A DNA stretch of 64,000 bases. Source: Sympetrum striolatum. Its lineage: Eukaryota > Arthropoda > Insecta > Odonata > Libellulidae. Of the stretch, positions 1-12,574 are shown one piece after another (positions within the stretch are counted from its first letter, which is position 1; each line of letters opens with the position of its first letter). The stretch spans positions 31,525,849-31,589,848 of the forward strand of contig OX388345.1 in the NCBI GenBank assembly GCA_947579665.1. The letters run 5' to 3'. The translations under genes and the position numbers were made by a program. Under the pieces are notes generated by a model. The model made no database searches. It worked only from the letters and a program-made list of their open reading frames with translations, and was not told the origin of the DNA.

Positions 1-1087
1 ATTTGCTGAGTTAATTTTATTATGAGAAATTATATGAAGAAACATGTATACAATTATGAGGTGTAGTATAAAAGTAATGAGACGAGTAACACAAAACAAA
101 AAACCACAGTACTACCTTCCTTTATTTCACATATCTCCTTGCTTTTGACTCAATACAAGTTTGAACTTGCAACAGATTACTAAAGATTATCGAGATTTTC
201 TGAAATGAAACTGTTTTAGCAGGGTGTACTGCAAAAATAGACTAGGGAAAGCTGTGTCATCAAATTATGTATGAAACTTGGCAAAATTGCCACTGTGCTT
301 TATAAAATGTTTCAAAAAAAGGTTTTTCAAAAAATTAATCCATACTGTTGCCATCTGTGTTCTCAAAGTAAAGTTTTCTTTCAAAATTGGAGAACAATTA
401 ATTGATGAGCCTATTGAGGGAAGAACATTGACCATGAAAAAGGAAGATAATGTGGAAAGAGTTGGATCTTTTCTGAGGTCAGATGGTTGATTTGAATGGT
501 TTACTGTCCATCAGATTTTATCAAAGGATTTTGGGATTTATTGCTTAGATGGTCTTACCAAACCTTATTACTGAGCATATAGACAATCTGAGAGATGAGA
601 GTGACTGAATCACTTGGGTGGGAGGCAGAATATTTCAGTCATGTTATTTGAAAGCATTTTATATGGAAATTTCCAATATGACCCAAATGAAAATCACCAA
701 AGACAGCCGTAGAACTTGCACAAAATCTCCCCACCCAGAGAAAGTAAGACTTGGCAAATCAAAATAATTTTTGCCCCTTCTTTTGTTTCACCCTAAAGAA
801 TTGTTCAAAATATGGCACCTTATTGGTGCTCTTGGTATCACTCAGAAGAGATTAACTGACAAAACTTAAAGGAATGCAAGCAATATATGCCCATCACTGC
901 TTAGAAAAACAGGAACCATGGTTGTGGCTCTGAGTTTCTGCCCAAGGGAATTATTCTGAAGGAGAATCTTGATTAAAAGAACAAAAATTATTGTATCAGT
1001 CTCAATAATTTTATGTCACACTTTGTAATAGAGGTATTGTAGAATTATTTGCCAATTCTTAAAATTTTTCATTCTTTTTTTATTCAG
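1..1087. other. upstream intron of the phosphodiesterase gene, no exon recognised
   Basis: AT-rich sequence with scattered short open frames, none matching the part of a phosphodiesterase catalytic domain expected just upstream. The first metal-binding segment of the PDE domain and any GAF domains must lie outside the window. A polypyrimidine tract and CAG acceptor end the stretch at 1087. Confidence 0.5.
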
Positions 1088-4000
1088 TGTTTGGCTCTCT
1101 ACATTGGATCATTGTGCCATGACCTCGATCACAGAGGAAAGAATAATAAATTCATGCTAGATACTGAGTCTCCATTAGCTTGTATATACAGCACTTCAAC
1201 AATGGAGCATCATCACTTCAATCAAACAGTTACTATTCTACAGCAGGTTTGTTGAATTCCAGTATTTCATGAAATTATCTTTACTCTGATCACAAATAAG
1301 TCATCAGCAAATATTCACCTCATGAACTCTGAGAAAGTGAACATTTTGTTGTTTTTAATGTTCAGTCAAGTTAAATGACTGAAAAAATGATACTAGAAGA
1401 GGGTGGATGGATACTTTTATTTGGAAAAATAAACCATTTTCTGTTATAAGGAATGTGAAGTAAATAATATATTACTTACAGGAGGGCCACAATATATTCA
1501 GTAAATTATCCAGTGAAGAGTACAAAAATGTTTTGAGCCTCATCAAGCATTGTATCCTAGCCACTGATTTGGCACTATTTTTCCCCAATAAGGCTCGTCT
1601 TACAATGCTAGTAAATGAAAACAAATTTTCATGGGAAAATATGGAACACAGGTAAAATGCACTCATGTTTGAATAAAATTTATTTCAAATATTTAAATAT
1701 AGTAACAGTTTGTCTATATGTAGATGTAACATGATAGATCCAGCAATAAATCTTTCTACAATCAGATATAAATTATCGAAACTCAATGAAAAGAACTATT
1801 ATGAAGATAAACTTTGATAATAAGTTATTTCATTGCCATGCAGTCTAATGGAAAGTATCTTACAGGTTGTTATTGCAAGCTGTAACTATGACAGCCAGTG
1901 ATTTATCTGCTAGTGCAAAACCATGGGATGTTCAAGTCGAAACAGTAAAAGTGATATTTGAAGAATTCTATGAACAGGTAATATTTTCTCTCTTTAAGAA
2001 TTATCTCTCAAATTGAAAATGTAAAATAAAGCATTGATGTCATCAGCATCAGTCTTAACTAGTGTTAAATGTTTATTTCCAACTAAATTTATGAAAATGA
2101 TAATATTTCCACTTATGTATATTTACATAGAAAATAGCATTTATTCAATTAAGAATTTTTTAAATATAAATTGGAATTTGTAAACTTTTTTTATCAAAAT
2201 TAGGATACATATTATTATCATTTTATGTGTAAATGTGACTTATCTCTAGAGTTTTACAGTAAAGTTTCTCTCTTTCGATTGCAATCAATATTTGTATATA
2301 TTATTGGTATTATGATTTTAATCATACAGAATGTAAGGAGATTTTCTTCTAAGACCATCTTAACAGATAACATGCAAATTACAGATATCTTAAGATTCAA
2401 ATGATATTTTCCTTAAATTTTAGTTTCCAAGTGATGGATGTTAAGAGCTCATTTGTCGAAGATGTTGTCATGTTGATAACCAGTTTCATAGCATTTCCTT
2501 TATTTCCACAGCCTAAGTTATCATATATTTTTACAAGTTTCTATACAATAAATATTGAGAACATTTCTATCCTCCCAGAAGAGGCCTAGGAGAATGATTT
2601 AATTTTAATTGGCATCAATTTGTATCCACCCATACTTAGCCATAAAATTTGCTTAAGTTATAGATTTAAATACTTATGATGCAATGAAAACTCTTAGAGG
2701 CCTAGACTAAACCCACCTATGATGAATTCATGGCATCGACACAACATAGATTGTGGAATAGCATAACCCAAAAATCCTTTCAGCTGCTGATCCTTTGACT
2801 TCATAGTGTATTTACAATTTGCTCCAAAAAATTTAATTATTCTTCTATTTAATCCAGTTAAGTTTCAATATATTTATACAGTAGGTAACTGTGAAATAAA
2901 CAGAAAAAAATGTGTCAGGATCCAATTTGCTGAGTTCTGCCAACAATGAGTGGGTTAAAAGACATCATAAATTTTTAATTTTGCTCGGCTAGGGTGATGC
3001 AGAGCGGGCTGCTGGAAGAACACCCATTCCCATGATGGACAGAAATAAGCCTGACCAGCAGGCAGCATCACAGGTATGCTTATAAAAATAAATATTTATT
3101 TCTTTCACAGATAGATATTACTCTACGTAAGAAAAATGATCCAACCACAATTCCATTTATTGGTATTATTTTTGTAATGATATCTTTTTATTGATTTGTT
3201 GTCTCTCTGTGACGAGTCAATAAGCAATTTGGAGACAAATTTACTTGTGTTAATTTGCACCAAGTCTAACTGGCTTTGAAATTATATTTCACAATTTTTT
3301 TCAACAGTAGTATTTTCATCTTCTAGATTTTCATTATTTCTTCATGTTACTTTTAAATGGCTCTCTATTTTATCTTTCTATTTGCGTCCTTTCTGAATAT
3401 TCTTCTTTATTGATGTATTTTCTTCCTTCTTTTATAATTTGTCCATTTTTCTAGACATTTCTTTTGATTAGATCATTGAGCATTTTCATCATTAATTAAG
3501 TAGTTTTGTTTACTGCTAAAACTGTACATTTAAAGCCCTCTTCAAAAAGTCATTGTCACAAAAAGGTGATCATGTCTATTCTGGTTCAATGTTAACCTTG
3601 AATCTAAGAAGATTTTCTCTGGGCTTGAGTTCACAGCAGGCATTTTAATTACAAATTATAAGCTACCATTGATCTCTTTACTGAGCATTTCTTCTACATT
3701 GCATTATTTTATGGATTGTTTTCATCGCAGAATATTTCCACTCCACATTCTATTAAGTACAAATTATTTAATCATTATTAAAATATTTATGCAATTTAAT
3801 TTAATTAAAATTGCATGGAATGAAAGAATATCAAGATTTCCTTTTCTTACTTTGCATCTGTACGTTGAGATTTTTGATTGAATACATGAAACTTGTTTTT
3901 GTGGTTTTTTTATAAATCTATATACAGTTGAGGTCTTGCTTATTTATATATTTTTTTTTCATTCTTGTAAATAACAATTTTTCTACGCTAAGTTTCCTTC

Positions 4001-5218
4001 AGAAGACTTTTCTCCATTGCTTTTGTATTCACCAAAAATCATTGACATCGGGTAGATTCATGTAACATATTTTTTGCATTACTATATGAATATAATGTAT
4101 TAATAGATAAGAGTCAGAAAATACCTTTGGCTGTCAAAATTGGAAAGTAGTCTTAATGCACGTTTCGCTACTGTGTAGTAGCATCTTCAGAAGACAGGAA
4201 CTGACTGACTGACTTTTCCTATTAATGTAATGTATGCATAAGCTATAGCTCTTGCAAACTACAGTTCTTTTCACCTCTGAAAATTATCAGAGAAATTTGT
4301 GCTAATACATTTGTAAAGATTGAACAGAAGAGAGATTTTGCAAAATTATATGAAGGAACTTCTTATATCTTCCTAAAACTTTGCAAAAACATTATATTAG
4401 ATACTGTGTAAATTTATGAAAAATACAAGATGACACAAACTGTTATCAAATATCCAACTTTTCGATAAAAATCATTTAAAATTAAGATATGTGATATAAA
4501 AATGTATATCTGTCCATATAAACATCTAACTGAAAATTGGAAGCATATCAACATAGTAAAGGAAAGAAGTTAATAAGGGTATGTGTGTACGGCACTGTGA
4601 AATAAATATATGAGAATTATATTCATACAAATTAGCATATCTGATGGAAATTAAATAAATAATAATCAATTACAAGTTTATACTTATTAGCCATTTTCCA
4701 TCATAGGTGTTTATTTATTACTCATATTTGATATCCTTGGAATCATAAGTTTGTTTTAAGAATACCTCATTCTAGGGCTTTTACTTGTCTATGTGGGTAG
4801 AAATTTTCATTCCAGGTGACATAACATTTCTTGTAAAAGTTCATATTGGGTCCTTTTTGCAATGGTTCCTTTTTGAAATAGAGTTTGAATTGTGGTTCTT
4901 CTAAAATCAATTGTTGTAAAAAAATTTCCATTGCTAACAAATACAAACTTTTTATTACACAGAAGAATTGTGTATTTAAACTCAGAGGTATTTTATTTTA
5001 TATCATTAAGGCATTTTTCCACAAAATTGAGTTTGCTTGTGCTCATTTTGTTGTCTTGTCTGCAGGTGGGATTCCTGAATGGAATATGCATTCCATGTTA
5101 CAGTCTGCTCTATAAACTCATACCAGAAACAAAACCACTGCTTGATACCTGCAGAGAGAATTTGCAGAAGTGGGAAGAAATTGACAAATGCCTAAAGAAG
5201 TCAATACAAGCAGAATAA
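1088..5218 (+). CDS. PDE10-like 3',5'-cyclic nucleotide phosphodiesterase, C-terminal part (five exons)
   Basis: Five exons join in frame: 1088-1246, 1482-1651, 1866-1977, 2993-3073 and 5066-5218, coding the last 224 residues of a class I phosphodiesterase that hydrolyses cAMP and/or cGMP in the cytosol. The first exon carries the metal-binding signature [10 protein letters not shown] and the segment [18 protein letters not shown]. The second continues [16 protein letters not shown] and [10 protein letters not shown]. The third has a TASDL segment with the conserved aspartate. The fourth has [17 protein letters not shown], which supplies the invariant purine-binding glutamine. The last has [12 protein letters not shown] and a C-terminal [14 protein letters not shown]. 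From family knowledge, PIPMMDR, the IPCY segment and [14 protein letters not shown] resemble PDE10 more than PDE5, 6 or 11. All junctions use GT/AG with matching phase and there is no stop or frameshift, so the gene is probably functional. Upstream exons lie outside the window. Confidence 0.93.
4158..4190 (-). ncRNA. hammerhead-ribozyme-like motif (degenerate), in the last PDE intron
   Basis: Read on the minus strand: CTGAAGA, one T, a six-pair stem (GCTACT/AGTAGC) with a four-base loop, then GAAAC. This is the CUGANGA-stem II-GAAA arrangement of a hammerhead, with one extra T before stem II. The stem III/cleavage segment seen at the other sites (ACCGGTC) is replaced by ACGTGC, so it is probably inactive. 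It is likely a leftover of a Penelope-like or retrozyme-like insertion. Confidence 0.3.
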
Positions 5219-7013
5219 TACACAGGCAATTTCAAATGTAGCATTTAAAAATATAGGTGAATGATAGTTTTATTTATAATGAAAAATACTGAATATATGC
5301 ACAAAAGCATTTGAAAATGACAAATATTTTTATACAAAAAGTGATAATCTTGTAAAAACAGATGTAATTTTAATATTTTAATTTCCCAAGTGCAAGTTGA
5401 TAATAGGTTCAACTGGAAAAGTAGAATCTATTACCTCAGCAGTTCTCTAGTCGATAACTTCTTAAACATTCCCTTTGATGGAATTAATTTTGTTCTTATA
5501 GAAGAAAATTGGTGGTTAATATATCCTGGTAGATTAAATAAAATTGATGTTTAACAAGCCCTATGGGCTACATAGACACATGATCCTCTTTTGCAAAAAT
5601 ATTACACAACTTTTCTAAAATGCAGTGAAAGCCAGTAGTTCTTTTCACACATCTAACATTTGTTTGGTAGCTTCATACAGTCCATAATGTTTTTTGATCA
5701 ATTAAGCATATCTACCTCATAAAGATCATGCAGTTAAATAATTTCCAACATTTGAATACAGAATTTCATCCATAAATATGGAGTGTCAAGTTACGTAAGC
5801 ATGAGAATCAGTCTCATTGACAGCCAAAACTGATTAAGAATATGAATGTATACATTGGAATATATAATGTACACTTTCTTTGTATTGTTAAATTTGTACT
5901 TAACTTTCTTGAATTCTTCACCTTAGAAATAGAAGTTTATTCATGGAGACCAATGTTTCTTAATGTCAGTCTTCATTTTAAGTTATACATCTTTAACTGC
6001 CCTCTGTAAGAGATGATGGCATTCAAAATATAAAGTTTTCATTAAAAGCAAGCCACCAAAATGTGTTGCATATAATTAAATATTATAAGATAAGATGATA
6101 CATAATGAAAATGAAGATAGCACTGAATTAGGTACATTAAGAAGATTAACTTATTTTATGGAAATTTGTTTTCATGAAGTGAATGTTGTAACAGCAGATA
6201 TTTATATTCCTCCACAAAACAGCATTGGTATTAATTAGCCAACATTACTTTATCTCAAAATTCATTTTGTAATTCTCATAGGTGTTCAGATACCTATTTT
6301 TTCATAATGCCAAATAGAAAATTATTGCATTTCTATTTTCAATGCTATTGTTTGAATTAATTCCATATGTGGCTTTTTGATGACTTAATGAAAAGTTTCT
6401 CTGCTGAAAATTAAGTGGTATGTTATCTTCAATACTGCAAGTTACAAAAAAACACAAGTATCTCATAATGGGCTACATGGCTAACAAAACTCAAGTAATT
6501 GGACATCAAGGAACAAATAAACCACTATGCTCATCATATTATTTCATTAGTATGATTAATGTAAGCTATTTTACTAAGGGAAATATCATTTTGATACTAT
6601 GGTACCAAAGGGAACAGGAAATACCTTTTCATACAAATGCCATATTTTTAGTTTTGCTAGCACTGTAGCTTATGAGTGATATGTATGATACTGAACCTCC
6701 ATCAAACTGTGATATTTATTATAGCCATTAATACATTGTAAAAAGTCACAACTTCCTGTAACTCTTGTTATATACATATAAGAGATATTAGCATTATTCA
6801 CTTTCTTAAATATGGGTTACAAACATTAAAAACTGCACCCTTATTTTATTTGATAGATTTAAAAAAATCTCATTCTGTGACTGGAGTTATTGTAATTTTA
6901 TTGGATGTAGAGTGATATAAAATATCTCTTTAACTATTTGTAACAAAGATGTTTATATAAATGATTCTTTATTTATGTAGAAAGTGTTTTCGTCCTGCTG
7001 TACAGCCAATAAA
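5219..7013 (+). other. probable 3'UTR of the PDE10-like gene
   Basis: AT-rich, non-coding sequence directly after the PDE stop codon. Canonical AATAAA polyadenylation signals occur at 5537-5542 and 7008-7013, so alternative short (about 0.3 kb) and long (about 1.8 kb) 3'UTRs are possible. Transcript ends are inferred, not seen. Confidence 0.45.
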
Positions 7014-7757
7014 ATGTTTTAATTAAGAAGATGGTTTATGAAACACGCAAAATTTATAAATCTCAAGATGAGATTATTTATACAATTGAGAGCATTTCCT
7101 ATGTATGAAAGTCATTAATTGCATTTCAAAGTTTTGAGATTATATTCAAGCACCTCATCAAACATATTTAAATGTAATGAAAAATATTATTTATATTTTT
7201 ACATTAACTTTTAAATATCTAGTTACTTGTTTATGATTTTGAAAGCTATATTGAGTAACAATTCTATCTGAAAGACATAGAAATAAAACAATAAGCCTAT
7301 TTCTATGTTTGTTTTGCATCATTAAAACAATCAATTCTTGTCTGAATTAGAAAGCAAAATGATTAAAAATTTGTTCATGTGTATTTTATTAAGATCATCA
7401 ATTGAAATACTCTTATTGCAAACAAACAAAAAATCTAAGAAATTCTTTGATAAACTGTAAGAAATTTAGAATTGTTTTATTACTTTCTCACCTTGATATG
7501 ATTTATTTCATGATGAAATTCAATAAATTAAAAGCTTAGCTGAAGTTAAAACTTGAAATATCTTTATTTCTATCTTCTATAATGAATTACATCTTGATAT
7601 GCATAATAATATCCTCTGTTGTCAAAAATACAATAAATATCTCTAAATGAAGAGTTTCATGTTGCTTCAATAACTGAGGGAATTTTCAATATGAAAGACT
7701 GAATTACTATAGTTATTAATAAAGTGCACTAGTTGTCCCATTAAAAAAACTTTGCAC

Positions 7758-7834
7758 AAATGGTCACTGGGGAATTTGAATAACCTCGTGAGGGGTGTTT
7801 ATACACCCCATCCGCTTTCTTAAAGTGACCATTT
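7758..7834. repeat. nested hairpin
   Basis: An outer inverted repeat (AAATGGTCACT at 7758-7768 and AGTGACCATTT at 7824-7834) encloses an inner hairpin (GGGGTGT at 7792-7798, loop TTAT, ACACCCC at 7803-7809). It may be a small foldback MITE or part of a larger repeat. Nothing coding is recognised between 7014 and 8600. Confidence 0.5.
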
Positions 7835-8599
7835 TTTCCCAGTTTGGTTTTATGACCCCTTCTTCTAGGTAGTTTCAGTTTATGATGTTTGCAACGTTTT
7901 CTGAGAAAATTGTTAGTTTTTGGATAGATTTTCGTGAAGTTAGACGTTATTTGTAAGACCGTGCGCCCTTTTTTTGAGATAAAGTTTCCGAAGTTCCCGA
8001 ATTTGCGACATTTGAACGGCTAACTGTTGAAAGTTTTCTGTTCTCATTCGTGTTTTCCATCATCTTAAATAATCAAGGAAGTTTAAAAATTAGTGGATGT
8101 CGTTGGTAAGTGCATATACATAAAATAATTCCAATTGTGCTGTTTGTAGTACGTATAAACTGATTGGTTCCTCTATGTATCTGAAGGATCTAGTTTATTT
8201 CCCATCTTCTTATAAGTGAAACTATTCGCTAAACTCAGAATTGCATATATTTTATAAAGGCTATTGGTCACGTAGTAAGGATTTATCAAACTTTTAAAAG
8301 TCGTAATATCAATGTAAAATTTAGATATCATATCCTAAAAGATCTATAAATGATATGATGATAACAGATAAAAATAATCAAGAGTTTTTGAAGATTATCG
8401 TGATAAATGAAAAATTCCGGCGGGGTCGGCGGGGTGTAGAAACAACCCGCGCGAGTAACCGCGTAACTAAATAGGCCGCGAGTAACGGCGGGTTAAGTGA
8501 AAATGGTATAAATGTGTTTTTAATGAGGAAATGAACACGGGTTTATTCATTTACATACATTGGTAAAATAATCAAAAAAGAATTTAAAAAAATTAAATT

Positions 8600-10200
8600 A
8601 TTTTTCCATAGAAATTAAAAGTTTGAATCCAAAAAGTAATATGTGTGTCACTTTTTTTCCAGCAAGTTTAATGCGTCTGCCAGTTACTATTTGACCTGCC
8701 TTCGAAAAAATTCTTTCACTGGGTACCAACAATGCACAGTGCTCTTTGAGCTAAATCATAAAGCTCAGGATAAAACATTTTTCTTTCACTTCACCGCTTC
8801 AAAGGGTCTCTACCAGTCTCTACTGATTGTGAGAAGTGGTTCATCGCCATACTTCTCAACTTCAATATGCCACCTGACATAGCATCTGAGTTCTGTTGCA
8901 CACCAGCAATGTACGAGTCAAATGTTCTCCCTATTTTTGACGTCCCTCCTTAGATCACTTTTTCAGAAGGTGCTTGTGAGTGAGAAGGCAAAACTTCCTG
9001 TTGCTGCCTTCTACTTTATCCGACCTTGGAGATAATTCTTTCCATGCACCTTTCATATGCCTCATGTTTACTGAATCCATATTTTTCAATCTAGGGTCCA
9101 AAAATGTTGCCTCAGCTAACAGAGAACTGTCTTCATTATCTCCAAATCTCTTCCTCGGCCCCTGCAATAATATTTCCTCAAGAGAAGTTTCTTGATGGGG
9201 AATGTCTTTCTTTCGTAGCCGCTCGTTGCACCAGTTTGGTAGGGCATGACTCAGAAGAATTATTTTCGAAGAGGTTGCTGCTTTCTCACAACTAATCTCT
9301 TCCGTTACATCCTTTAACACCTCCAAAATCTTGCAGCAATTAGACATGAGCCTTATTTCATCCGAAGTTAAGTTTTTCAAAGCTGGGCATTCGATGGCTT
9401 TATAACAGACATCAATGAGTCTTTGATTTCCAAAATTTTGGGTGGCATGTCAAATGTCGAGTTCCACCTAGTTTTAACACTCTGCTTTACATTTAGCATG
9501 AGACGCTGAAACTGGATTTGCATTTTATTTTGTTTTTTCGGACGCCTGGAGGCTTCTTTTAAATAATTCTATTATTGCTTTTACCTTCTCCACTACGTCA
9601 CTTATTTCCCTTAGTCCATGTTGGACTACTAAGTTAATGTAGTGGGCAAAGCAAGGATACCTTTTCCACCCAGCTAGTTTAATAGCAGCGACTATGTTTG
9701 TGAAATTGTCACGTACTGCACCCACAATCTTTTCGTCAACGTTCCATTCTTTGACAACCATTTTCAATTCTCCAGCAAAATTTTCGGCTGTGTGCCTCTC
9801 AGCATACGGGAAACACTCGAGCAAATTAGATTTTAAGGCACAACTTGCATCAATGTTGTGACCAGTCACTGGTTGGCCTCTGAAGTCCAGCTATCGGTAG
9901 TAATGCAAAAATAATTTCCTGTTTGTATTGGTTTTTTATTGTCTCCTTCGTCATGTTGTATCATTTTCGAAAGGTAACATTTTCAACTAGCTGAAAAGGT
10001 AGATAATTGTTCACTAAGGTAAAATTGATTTCCTGAGTCTTTTCTGTTATGGGTTTCTCGGTGAAACTTGCCAATGTAGACTGTGTCCTCTTACCTTGCT
10101 CAGTTAGCGTAGGCGATTTTCTTTTTTCTACAACCTCCAGTCCTTCCAATGCATTGGAAGGACTGGAGGACATCTGCCTCTGTTGATGTATTGGGGCCTT
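8600..10200 (-). pseudogene. hAT-superfamily transposase, broken (ZBED-like)
   Basis: Reading 10200 down to 8600, the pieces of a hAT transposase appear in order. Near 10000 is NYLPFQLVENVTFRKM. Near 9900 is the segment ITTDSWTSEA. Then comes ERHTAENFAGELKMVV with DNFTNIVAAIKLAGW and CFAHYINLVVQHGL (9525-9869). Next is KDVTEEISCEKAATSS and an ATFLDPRLKN segment (8955-9380). Near 8700 is the C-terminal dimerisation motif VPSERIFSKAGQIVTG. The order is right, but at least three frame changes and several stops separate the blocks: the ALCIVGT and VPSERIFS parts lie in different frames, as after a small deletion. No N-terminal BED finger was found. The element ends were not located. It is a dead copy, inferred to have had the usual cut-and-paste transposase role. 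Confidence 0.85.
10134..10169. repeat. perfect 36-bp palindrome
   Basis: The 18 bases CCTCCAGTCCTTCCAATG are followed immediately by their exact reverse complement, with no spacer. It lies in the N-terminal part of the hAT pseudogene. Outside it, the flanking bases stop pairing at once. Confidence 0.95.
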
Positions 10201-11352
10201 CCTGTTGTTCTTTGTAGGTACCTATTTTTCAATTATTATTCATTTATATATATTCGTTATTTCGTTATATATTAATATTTATATATTCTTTATTCCATTT
10301 TCTCAAACAATTTAATTTCAAAATCAGCGTAAACTTTACTTTTTTCATTAAGACAGTAGCGTACGCAAATATCTGGTGAGGTTATAGTTGCTTCTACCTT
10401 TATAAGAAACGCTTCTGGAATTAAAGCTGTACTTAGCTTGCCCCGATCCTATGTCTTAAAAATATTCCCAAAAACTGCTGTTTTTCTGTTCTTCTCTTTG
10501 AGACATAATTTTCACGATGAAATTAACGGTCTGGTTCTACGTTCTTAACTCTTCAAACTCAACCAAAAGCGAACCAAATCTTATGTACCACGTATCGTAA
10601 TGCGTATAGATAATACCACACCTATATATATGACTCAACATATAAGTATCCAGCAGTCTCTGCGAACTGCTGCGAACCATATCTATAAAGTAAATTCCGG
10701 CTAGTCATGTGATAACAATGTATCGTGAAGTCGCTTGACTACGACCTCCATAAAGAGATTCCTATTAAAACAGCCACGTAAATGTTTCGATCATCATTGC
10801 CTAGGAAAGGCTTTCTCAATAGCATAAAAGAATTAATTATTTCTTCGTGGCTGTGAGGGAATGACTAGAAGCATCACATACAAATGACCATGTTCAAATC
10901 GAACTGAAAGTTCATGTACCAATTTAGCCCCATGCACCACAACTAATGTATAAGTCCCCCTGCCATACACCTCGCGTTTGAATTTTACATTAATAATAAT
11001 AATAATTGAATCTTTATATAAAATTAATGTAGAATTATAAGAAAAACTCTTTCATTTAACTTTGGTCACCAAGGTAGCGTTGTTGCCGTAAGTGGAGAAA
11101 AACCCATTCAGGATGGACTCGAGACTAACATCTAAATCTTGGTGATAAAAGAGCTATTAATGTGAGGCAAGTAATCTGTATTTTACATGAGTGCATTCAT
11201 CAGGCGTTGGCGAATTTTCAGAACTATCCCACAACTTTTATAGTTATCCCTTAGATATTTTTTCTAGTTAAGAATTATTTACAAAGTTCGATTAACATAA
11301 ATAAGGGAAGAGGAGGGAGAGTACAAAATTAGTCATATACGAAGAAATAGTC
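10201..11352. other. non-coding, nothing recognised
   Basis: AT-rich sequence between the hAT remnant and the minisatellites. I see no exon, RNA gene or clear terminal repeat; the far end of the hAT element may lie here. Confidence 0.4.
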
Positions 11353-11424
11353 GTGTGCGCAGAGAGAGCTATGAGCGGAGAAAGAGCAGTGTGCGAAGAA
11401 AGAGCTGTGAGCGAAGAAACTATG
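11353..11424. repeat. 18-bp tandem repeat, four copies
   Basis: Four consecutive 18-mers of the type GTGTGCGAAGAAAGAGCT run from 11353, differing at a few positions, the last one degraded at its end. Confidence 0.7.
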
Positions 11425-11565
11425 TGCGTGAGGGGAGGGAGTCTTTTAAAGGGAAGGAATCTAGACTCATCAAATACGATTCCCTATCCTCAGCTCAGTT
11501 TGCCGAGCCGCTCATTTGAACTGACTCGCTCACACACTGCCCATCACTTGAGCAGTGGGCAGGAA

Positions 11566-11736
11566 GTGAGGTAGTGGTAGGGGTAGAGGGAGGGATAGGG
11601 TGGGTGGAGTACAGAGTGGGAAAGGAGTAGGTTGGGTAGAGGGTGGGAAAGGAGTGGTGGATGGGAGTGGGTGGAGCAGAGAGAGGAATGGGAGTGGGTG
11701 GCGCAGAGGGAGGGATGGGAGTGGGTGGTGGGACAG
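11566..11736. repeat. G-rich purine minisatellite
   Basis: Degenerate tandem units of about 20-27 bases built on GGGAGTGGGTGG and GAGGGAGGGAT. The top strand is almost entirely G, A and T with many runs of three or more G, so quadruplex or triplex formation is possible. Long open frames on both strands here are a by-product of the repeat. Confidence 0.75.
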
Positions 11737-12574
11737 GTTTGCAACTGCAATAAGGCTGTTTACCTTCAGTTTCATTCCAAAATATATCCTACATCTTCTG
11801 TTCCTCATATGAAAATTGATGATTTTAGTGTATCATGCTGCCGCCCTTCTGTTACTTTTATTAGTTTCCATATCTCTGAAAATTTAGAGTGGACTCTCAA
11901 TGTAGATGCTGTGATGAAGAAAGTCTCCCCATGTATTTTAATGCTGTGTAAACAATTTTGTATTGTCTCTTCTGAAATCCTGAAGTATCTCTACTACGCA
12001 AAAATTCATTCTCAATTATTTTATGCTGTTCTAGCAAACTTTTTACATTACAGAGACAAGGAATAAAAATTATATGTGGTGTATCATTTTGCAAAGGGGG
12101 AAGCCCTTTTTAAATTCACCTTAAAATACTTACCTTTCCATCAATTTACTACTAAAATAGTGGAATTCTTATAAAAAAATATCCTAGCTTATTTACTTTC
12201 AATGCTTCATACCTCACATTTAGTGAAAATTGCCAAAAATCATTACAGTCAAACCTCGCTTAACGAGCACCTCGCATAAAGAGTGATTCGCATAACGAGC
12301 TAAACAAAATGTAACAAAGTGACTCGCTTAACGAGCGATGTTTCGCAGAACGAGTGACGAGGATACATCGCGGTGCCACATGGAGGTTCCTGCCAGCATC
12401 TCGGCTATCAGTCTATATTCAGGGCTCGTTCAGCTAGCATCTTACTGTCGCTTGCGAAAGTTGTATCCGGACAAATTATTGTGTATTTTTAGTACAAAGT
12501 TTAAATATTCTTCCCCAAAGAAAATGGCACAAGAAGAAAGGAGTAAGAGAAAAAAAATCACTATAGAAGTCAAA

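Noticed and set aside
8643..8882. Plus-strand 79-codon frame
   Set aside because: It is the antisense of the hAT dimerisation region, which gives a clear protein match on the minus strand.
11544..11812. Long open frames on both strands over the minisatellite
   Set aside because: They arise from the low-complexity G-rich tandem repeat and show no protein-like composition.
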